A model generated the notes under the pieces. It ran no database searches and had not been told where the DNA came from. It was given only the letters and a program-made list of their open reading frames with translations. DNA of 5,331 bases. It comes from Firmicutes bacterium UBA3738. GTDB taxonomy: Bacteria; Bacillota; Clostridia; Peptostreptococcales; Anaerovoracaceae. A program made the translations under genes and the position numbers. Below are positions 1 through 3,868 of this stretch, one piece after another (within the stretch, counting starts at the first letter, position 1; every line of letters begins with the position of its first letter). Location: positions 1 to 5,331 of the forward strand of contig DFGY01000094.1 in assembly GCA_002372505.1 (NCBI GenBank), given 5' to 3'.

Positions 1-90
1 ACAAGTTAGCCCCTACTCGATCTTACATAAGGACGGGATACTGTATTTATAGACCCGCTCTCGCTTCTACAAGAGAACCGCCACTGTCAC

Positions 91-1464
91 TTATTCAGCA
101 AATGTATAGCCGTAGTATTTGTCGCTGAGATCCTTCTTGTACTTGATTCTGAGAAGGTCGCTGACGGTAACCAGCTGGTAGCCTTTGCTCTTGAGCCAGG
201 GCACCAACACTTTTGATGCGTCTACAGATGACTGGTAGATGGAGTGCATCAGAATAATCTGGCCGTCCAGGTTGCCGAAGCTCTTTACTACATTTACTAC
301 GCTGTCAGCGTTTCTCGACTGCCAGTCTAAAGTGTCAACAGTCCAGTTTATTCCCGGAAGTCCGAAGATTTTTGAAATCTTGTCGTTGCCGTTGCCGTAA
401 GGTGCGCGGAAAATTGTGGGCTTCTGGCCGCAGGCCTTTTCGATGGCGTCGATGCTCTTCTGTGCCTGCTGCTTAACTGCGTCGTCGGAAAGGGTGAAGA
501 GGTTGGGGTGATCCCAGGAATGTGTGCCTACTTCACAGCCGATTTCCAGCTCTCTTTTCAGAAGTTTGTCACTGCCTTCGATGTTGGCAACGTTGGCTCC
601 CAGCTCGAAGAATGTGCACACCGCGTTTTCCTGCTCGTAAAGATCCAGAAGCTGCTTTGTCTGCGTGCCGTCGCTGGGGCCGTCATCGTATGTAACTGCA
701 ACCATTGGCTTGTTGGGGTCGATTACATTCTCACCGATGTTGTCACGCATGAACTTTTCCATGTCGTCATAGGAAATGTCGAAGTGCTGCACTCCGGCAT
801 TTGCCTCAGCCAGGACGCCGCCGTCTGCGAAGAATCTGAATCCGTCGCCGGTCATGACGAACTTGGTCAAATCCATGTCATCAACCTTGTCCTTGTAGGA
901 TTCCTCTACCTGTTCTTTGATTTTATCAATTACTACCTTTTTATAGTCACCTTTAAAGATGTTGGTCGGAACCATAGCTACGCCGTTCTCCGTAGAGAAG
1001 TTGAAGGTTGTGACTTTGTCAACTTCGATTTTCTGCTCTTCCTTGCCGGCGTTTAAAATCTGGCGCTCGTGAATGGCAACGCTTTCAGCCTTTTCCGGAG
1101 TCTCGTAGGATTCGTACCCCATGAGAAGTGCTGCCTGCTGCTCCTCGCCGAGAGATTTATTTTCAACAGTGAAGCTGTCTTTCTTTCCTTTGAAGACGGC
1201 GTCGATTTCGCTGTTTTCCATGCTCTCTTCCATGGAAGGCTTGTCGATTGCAATTGAAACCGGCTGGCCGAACTCGAACTTAGGCTCGCTGGTGCCAATC
1301 TGCTGCTCCCCTTCAAAGGAAGCGTAATATTCATTCGCATACTTTTCAAATGAACCCTCGTCGTCATACCCATCGGACTGGAACATGTTTCTGATAATGA
1401 AGTATCCGCCTATTGCCAGGGCAATTACAACGAAAACAGCTATAATACCTTTTAACTTTCCCAT
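91..1464 (-). CDS. Membrane-anchored polysaccharide deacetylase (NodB / CE4 family), PdaC-like
   Basis: This 457-residue protein is probably a metal-dependent deacetylase that removes acetyl groups from peptidoglycan or another wall glycan outside the membrane. Residues 6-25 form one hydrophobic segment after MGKLKG, giving a signal anchor with the rest outside. Residues about 60-245 resemble the DUF3298/RsiV-type domain that precedes the catalytic domain in Bacillus PdaC (for example the FVMTGDGFRFF stretch near 202); this is by eye only. The NodB domain covers about 252-440. Its motifs are all present: TYDDGPS (258-264; D260 the likely base, D261 a metal ligand), HSWDH (H315 and H319, metal ligands), RAPY (353-356), DTLDW (377-381) and LMHS (H407). 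Motif 1 has Tyr where Phe is usual. The start at 1464 is supported by AAGGAG (1475-1480), 10 bases upstream. The true substrate cannot be read from sequence. Confidence 0.93.
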   Translation of the reverse strand: MGKLKGIIAVFVVIALAIGGYFIIRNMFQSDGYDDEGSFEKYANEYYASFEGEQQIGTSEPKFEFGQPVSIAIDKPSMEESMENSEIDAVFKGKKDSFTVENKSLGEEQQAALLMGYESYETPEKAESVAIHERQILNAGKEEQKIEVDKVTTFNFSTENGVAMVPTNIFKGDYKKVVIDKIKEQVEESYKDKVDDMDLTKFVMTGDGFRFFADGGVLAEANAGVQHFDISYDDMEKFMRDNIGENVIDPNKPMVAVTYDDGPSDGTQTKQLLDLYEQENAVCTFFELGANVANIEGSDKLLKRELEIGCEVGTHSWDHPNLFTLSDDAVKQQAQKSIDAIEKACGQKPTIFRAPYGNGNDKISKIFGLPGINWTVDTLDWQSRNADSVVNVVKSFGNLDGQIILMHSIYQSSVDASKVLVPWLKSKGYQLVTVSDLLRIKYKKDLSDKYYGYTFAE

Positions 1465-1504
1465 CTTTTCAATTCTCCTTAATATTCTCTGTGATTACGG
1501 AGGT

Positions 1505-1533
1505 ATTATACCATAGTTTAATGAATTTCACAC
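1505..1533 (-). promoter_or_regulatory. Promoter of the polysaccharide deacetylase gene (extended -10)
   Basis: Read on the minus strand, TGGTATAAT occupies 1505-1513: a perfect TATAAT (1505-1510) preceded by the TGn of an extended -10 element. At a 17-base spacing the -35 position reads GTGTGA (1528-1533), a poor match to TTGACA, which an extended -10 can tolerate. Transcription would begin near 1498, giving a leader of about 34 bases that contains the AAGGAG ribosome site (1475-1480). The promoter lies outside the repeat island that begins at 1590. Confidence 0.7.
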
Positions 1534-1589
1534 ACTAAATATTGTGGAAAAGCTTAGGTCTCACCAGAGAGATAGCACTAGATGTTTCA

Positions 1590-1639
1590 GAGCGTTTCAC
1601 AGGGACAGGCTTTTGAGCGTTTCACAGGGACAGGCTTTT
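1590..1639 (+). repeat. Repeat family A, left end: perfect tandem pair of 25-bp units
   Basis: Two identical 25-bp units lie head to tail at 1590-1614 and 1615-1639. Each starts GAGCG and ends CAGGCTTTT. They share the 18-base core GCGTTTCACAGGGACAGG (1592-1609 and 1617-1634). The same core returns in the opposite orientation at 2429-2446, so family A brackets the whole repeat island. GTTTCAC/GGGACAGG sequences resemble REP-like intergenic repeats of Clostridia that occur near Y1 (RAYT) transposase genes; that link is recalled family knowledge, and no transposase is in this window. Confidence 0.9.
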
Positions 1640-1645
1640 TGAATC

Positions 1646-1690
1646 ACCAAAAATTGGTAAAAGGCGAAAAAATGAAACGTCCCCCTGTCA
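1646..1690. repeat. Small hairpin and reverse-oriented family A fragment
   Basis: ACCAA-AAA-TTGGT (1646-1658) is a short perfect hairpin. It is followed at 1673-1690 by TGAAACGTCCCCCTGTCA, which on the minus strand reads TGACAGGGGGACGTTTCA. This carries the GACAGG and CGTTTCA blocks of family A in the order found across a unit junction, with the spacer between them replaced by a short G-rich stretch. I read it as a diverged, inverted family A unit facing the tandem pair to its left. The region from 1590 to 1690 could therefore fold into one larger imperfect hairpin of REP type. Confidence 0.6.
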
Positions 1691-1702
1691 TCATTCCCCC
1701 TC

Positions 1703-2015
1703 GCTCCTGATTCTGAGCAGCATCAATTCCAACATTTCCTCATCCGTGGAAAAATGTTGGAATCCGAGCCAGTAAAACCACCTCGTTCCCGCTCCTGAGC
1801 AGCATCAATTCCAACATTTCCTCAGCCACGGCAAAAATGTTGGAATCCGAGCCAGTAAAACCACCTCGTTCCCGCTCCTGAACGGAATCAATACCAACAT
1901 TTCCTCAGCCACGGCAAAAATGTTGGAATCCGAGCCAGTAAAACCACCTCAGTTCCCGCTCTTGAGCTGCATCAATTCCAACATTTCCTCATCCACGACA
2001 AAAATGTTGGAATCC
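1703..2015. repeat. Repeat family B: four tandem units of about 83-88 bp with central hairpins
   Basis: Units begin with GCTCCTGA or GCTCTTGA at 1703, 1791, 1874 and 1958; the last stops just after its hairpin. Each has a central inverted repeat, ATTCCAACATTT ... AAATGTTGGAAT, at 1726-1763, 1808-1846, 1891-1928 and 1975-2013. The first three hairpins are followed by a conserved tail (CCGAGCCAGTAAAACCACCTC). The hairpin-to-hairpin spacing is 82, 83 and 84 bases. Unit 1 has a 6-base insertion before its hairpin. Unit 3 has one arm mismatch (A at 1893). The loops vary slightly (CCTCATCC or CCTCAGCC) while the arms stay almost fixed. Spacing that shifts the reading frame at most steps argues against coding. 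Confidence 0.93.
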
Positions 2016-2046
2016 ATTTCGGCGAGGATTTGCCATAAGCCGAAAT
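2016..2046. repeat. Junction hairpin between repeat families B and C
   Basis: ATTTCGGC (2016-2023) is the exact reverse complement of GCCGAAAT (2039-2046), with a 15-base loop. The left arm occupies the place where the fourth family B unit should continue, and the right arm is the conserved beginning of the first family C unit. The arm is thus part of a half-inverted fragment of family C or a scar of the joining of the two families. Confidence 0.5.
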
Positions 2047-2121
2047 CATCCGCCACCCCCCGGCAGCGCGACATGTTTGGGGTCATTTTAAAGTCGAAAC
2101 ATGTCGCAAAGAGACTTTAGT
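2037..2121. repeat. Repeat family C, unit 1, with two interleaved inverted repeats
   Basis: This 85-base unit starts AAGCCGAAATCATCCGCCA and ends GAGACTTTAGT. Perfect 11-base arms GCGACATGTTT (2068-2078) and AAACATGTCGC (2097-2107) enclose an 18-base loop. Within that loop, TAAAGTC (2089-2095) pairs with GACTTTA (2113-2119) downstream of the first hairpin. The arms therefore alternate (a, b, a', b'), which allows an H-type pseudoknot or two competing hairpins in RNA or single-stranded DNA. Both pairings are exact. Confidence 0.9.
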
Positions 2122-2210
2122 AAGCCGAAATCATCCGCCAACTGAACCCCGGCAGCGCGACATGTTTGGGGTCATTTTAAAGTCGAAACATGTCGCAAAG
2201 AGACTTTAGC
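2122..2210. repeat. Repeat family C, unit 2, with two interleaved inverted repeats
   Basis: This copy is nearly identical to unit 1 apart from a few bases of length change around ACTGAACCCC (2141-2150), so the period here is 89. The 11-base arms are at 2157-2167 and 2186-2196. The second pair, TAAAGTC/GACTTTA, is at 2178-2184 and 2202-2208. All four arms and the distances between them match unit 1. Confidence 0.9.
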
Positions 2211-2299
2211 AAGCCGAAATCATCCGCCAACCCCGACCGCGCGACATGTTTGGGGTTATTTTTAGGTTGAAACATGGCGGCAGACTCTTGCCCGGCCAT
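2211..2299. repeat. Repeat family C, unit 3, degenerate
   Basis: The unit begins with the conserved AAGCCGAAATCATCCGCCA (2211-2229) and keeps the left arm GCGACATGTTT (2241-2251). The right arm has decayed to AAACATGGCG (2270-2279), and the TAAAGTC/GACTTTA pair is gone (TTTAGGTTG; AGACTC). A different short hairpin, ATGGC ... GCCAT (2274-2278 with 2295-2299), can form at its right side. It looks like the oldest or least constrained copy of the array. Confidence 0.75.
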
Positions 2300-2344
2300 C
2301 GTTCCTCATCCCAATCGTCGCTCAGCCCAATCATCCCTCGCCAT
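2300..2344. other. Spacer between repeat families C and A; small CCCAATC repeat
   Basis: This short C-rich stretch contains two copies of CCCAATC (2310-2316 and 2326-2332), 16 bases apart, each followed by a similar TC(G/C)CTC-like tail. It may be the remains of another unit but is too short and diverged to assign. Confidence 0.4.
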
Positions 2345-2446
2345 AAATGAACCACAAAGCCCGTCCCCGAGAAACGCCAAATGAACCACAAAGCTCATTC
2401 CTGTGAAACGCCCCAGTGAAACGCAAAACCTGTCCCTGTGAAACGC
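2345..2446 (-). repeat. Repeat family A, right end: inverted array of three units of about 34 bp
   Basis: Units at 2345-2378 and 2379-2412 match at 29 of 34 positions; both start AAATGAACCACAAAGC and end GAAACGCC. A third, more diverged unit occupies about 2413-2446. Its right end, CCTGTCCCTGTGAAACGC (2429-2446), is the exact reverse complement of the 18-base family A core at 1592-1609. Most differences between units 1 and 2 are transitions. With the left pair, this gives the island long, imperfect inverted ends. Confidence 0.85.
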
Positions 2447-2465
2447 TTAACGGAATTTCCGTTAA
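2447..2465. promoter_or_regulatory. Perfect palindrome TTAACGGAATTTCCGTTAA, candidate operator
   Basis: Nine-base arms TTAACGGAA and TTCCGTTAA flank a single central T. The site begins on the base after the last family A repeat and ends 18 bases before the proposed -35 at 2484. A further TAACGG follows at 2463-2468. No T-run follows the plus-strand copy, so a terminator is unlikely. It may be a repressor or activator site for the CNNM-secA promoter or the outer tip of the repeat island; the sequence alone does not decide. Confidence 0.5.
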
Positions 2466-2483
2466 CGGCGTGTGTATTCATTC

Positions 2484-2512
2484 TTTCAATTAACACATAT
2501 TTGCGATATAAT
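2484..2512 (+). promoter_or_regulatory. Candidate promoter P1 of the CNNM-secA pair
   Basis: A perfect TATAAT lies at 2507-2512. At a 17-base spacing the -35 position reads TTTCAA (2484-2489), matching three of six consensus bases. Transcription would start near 2519, giving a leader of about 70 bases. It competes with P2 as the main promoter; both may be used. Confidence 0.5.
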
Positions 2513-2519
2513 AGGGCGA

Positions 2520-2555
2520 GTATGTACATACAGAGCGCATACACATATAATATGT
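2520..2555 (+). promoter_or_regulatory. Candidate promoter P2 with two overlapping palindromes
   Basis: TGTACA (2523-2528; four of six -35 consensus bases) stands 17 bases from a perfect TATAAT (2546-2551). Transcription would start near 2558, about 30 bases before the CNNM start codon. The -35 lies inside the perfect 12-base palindrome GTATGTACATAC (2520-2531), and the -10 lies inside ACATATAATATGT (2543-2555, one central base). The symmetry over both elements suggests a bound dimeric regulator, but AT-rich promoter DNA makes short palindromes by chance. Confidence 0.5.
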
Positions 2556-2588
2556 AAGTTAATGTTATGAAATTTGAATAGATATTAG

Positions 2589-3863
2589 ATGACTGGCGTA
2601 ATAGCGATATTGGTGCTGATTGTTCTGTCGGCCTACTTCTCGGCGACGGAGACGGCATTTACATCACTGAATAGAATAAAGATAAAGAATCTGGCCGGCG
2701 ATGGCGACAAGAGGGCGGAGTATGTGCTGAAGCTTTCCGAGGATTACGACCGCCTGCTGTCCAGCATTCTCATAGGAAACAACATTGTAAACATCGTCAT
2801 GACCTCCGTTGCCACGGTGCTGTTCATTGACATTTACGGTAGCAAGGGCGCGACTATTGCGACCATTGTAATCACTATAGTTGTCCTGATTTTCGGTGAG
2901 ATTAGTCCTAAGTCCCTGGCCAAGGACAACCCGGAGAAATTCTCCATGTTCTCGGCTCCGATTATCAGATTTTTCATGATAATCCTGGCGCCTCTGAACT
3001 TTATTTTCTCCGGCTGGAAGAAGCTGCTGGACAAGCTCTTCAAGAGAGAAGGGGGCCGGGGCTTTACTGAAGACGAGCTCATTACCATAGTGGAAGAGGC
3101 TACGGCGGAAGGCGAAATCGAAGAAGGTCAGAGCGAGCTCATTCAGAACGCCATTGAGTTTAATGACCTTGAGGCCGGGGAAGTCATGACCCCGAGAGTG
3201 GACATTGAGGCTATAAACCTTGAAATGACAAAGGAAGAGGTCAACGAAGCCTTCAGAAAGACGGGCTTTTCCAGAATGCCTGTCTACGAGGACGACCTGG
3301 ACCGCATCCTTGGAGTCCTGAACCAAAAAGACTTCCATAATTATATAGTAGGAACTGAACGGGAGGTGTCCGACTTCGTCAAGCCCGTTGTATTTGTTGC
3401 TGAGTCTATGAGAATTGCTGACCTCCTTAAGAGAATGCAGTCCATGAAGACTCACATTGCAATAATCGTAGACGAGTACGGCGGCACGGAAGGCCTGGTC
3501 ACCATGGAAGACATAATCGAGGAACTGGTTGGCGAGATTTACGACGAGCACGACGCCATTATGAGTCAGGAAGTAACGGTGCTCCAGAATGGCAGCTACC
3601 GTGTCATGGGCAGCGCCCAGGTTTCCAAGGTATTCGATTACTTTGGCGTGGACGTGGAGCTGGATGTAAATACGATAAACGGGTGGGTATGCATGTGCCT
3701 GGATAAACTGCCGGGCAAGGGCGACACCTTTGAATATGAAGCTGACGGAAAGCGTATGAAGGTCCGCGTGACAAAGGCCACAGGGAAGAAAGCCCTGGAG
3801 GTCAACGTGGCCGTTGAAGACATTCCGGAAGAAGAACAGGAAGAAGAAAAGAAGGGAGACTAG
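2589..3863 (+). CDS. CNNM / HlyC-CorC family membrane protein (DUF21, tandem CBS, CorC_HlyC domain)
   Basis: This 424-residue protein has the full architecture and usual length of the CNNM family, which includes Mg2+ or divalent-cation efflux proteins such as Staphylococcus MpfA and proteins annotated as hemolysin-related. The DUF21 membrane domain covers about 1-150, with hydrophobic segments near 4-17, 57-80, 87-102 and 122-142 and the family motifs SATETA (18-23) and GEISPK (103-108). The CBS pair (about 195-315) shows EVMTPRVDI (198-206), SRMPVY (228-233) and VDEYGGTEGLVTMED (294-308). CBS pairs in relatives bind nucleotides such as Mg-ATP. A CorC_HlyC domain follows (about 328-408), then an acidic tail EEEQEEEKKGD. 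An in-frame TAG (2586-2588) directly before the ATG excludes a longer protein, yet no clear ribosome site precedes it. The stop is doubled (TAG TAA, 3861-3866), and secA begins 5 bases after the TAG. Cation transport is inferred from family. Confidence 0.93.
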   Translation: MTGVIAILVLIVLSAYFSATETAFTSLNRIKIKNLAGDGDKRAEYVLKLSEDYDRLLSSILIGNNIVNIVMTSVATVLFIDIYGSKGATIATIVITIVVLIFGEISPKSLAKDNPEKFSMFSAPIIRFFMIILAPLNFIFSGWKKLLDKLFKREGGRGFTEDELITIVEEATAEGEIEEGQSELIQNAIEFNDLEAGEVMTPRVDIEAINLEMTKEEVNEAFRKTGFSRMPVYEDDLDRILGVLNQKDFHNYIVGTEREVSDFVKPVVFVAESMRIADLLKRMQSMKTHIAIIVDEYGGTEGLVTMEDIIEELVGEIYDEHDAIMSQEVTVLQNGSYRVMGSAQVSKVFDYFGVDVELDVNTINGWVCMCLDKLPGKGDTFEYEADGKRMKVRVTKATGKKALEVNVAVEDIPEEEQEEEKKGD

Positions 3864-3868
3864 TAAGT

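Noticed and set aside
2..52. Possible C-terminal end of a plus-strand gene entering from the left
   Set aside because: A 16-residue open stretch ending in TAG at 50-52 is too short to distinguish from chance.
57..78. Hairpin GCTCTC/GAGAAC just downstream of the deacetylase stop as a terminator
   Set aside because: The stem is only 6 bp with one wobble pair, and no T-run follows in the direction of transcription.
508..1056. Plus-strand open frame of 182 codons opposite the deacetylase
   Set aside because: It overlaps the well-supported NodB-domain gene on the other strand and shows no domain or start signal.
1920..2120. Plus-strand open frame of 66 codons inside the repeat island
   Set aside because: It runs across the junction of repeat families B and C, whose unit spacings mostly shift the frame, so it is not kept from unit to unit. 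No ribosome site is seen.
2037..2210. Integron attC site
   Set aside because: The inverted arms lack the expected GTTRRRY / RYYYAAC core sites, and there is no integrase or cassette gene.
1703..2299. CRISPR array
   Set aside because: Units of about 83-89 bp with internal hairpins and similar, non-unique intervening sequence do not fit short direct repeats with unique spacers. No cas gene is present.
2206..2658. Two minus-strand open frames (2206-2391 and 2395-2658) in the right part of the intergenic region
   Set aside because: They are made of repeat DNA and promoter DNA, and the second begins inside the CNNM gene. No domain or ribosome site is seen.
2664..3551. Long minus-strand open frame of 295 codons opposite the CNNM gene
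   Set aside because: The plus strand encodes a complete, motif-rich CNNM protein. The antisense translation shows no recognisable domain and has no ribosome site; it is a codon-bias shadow.
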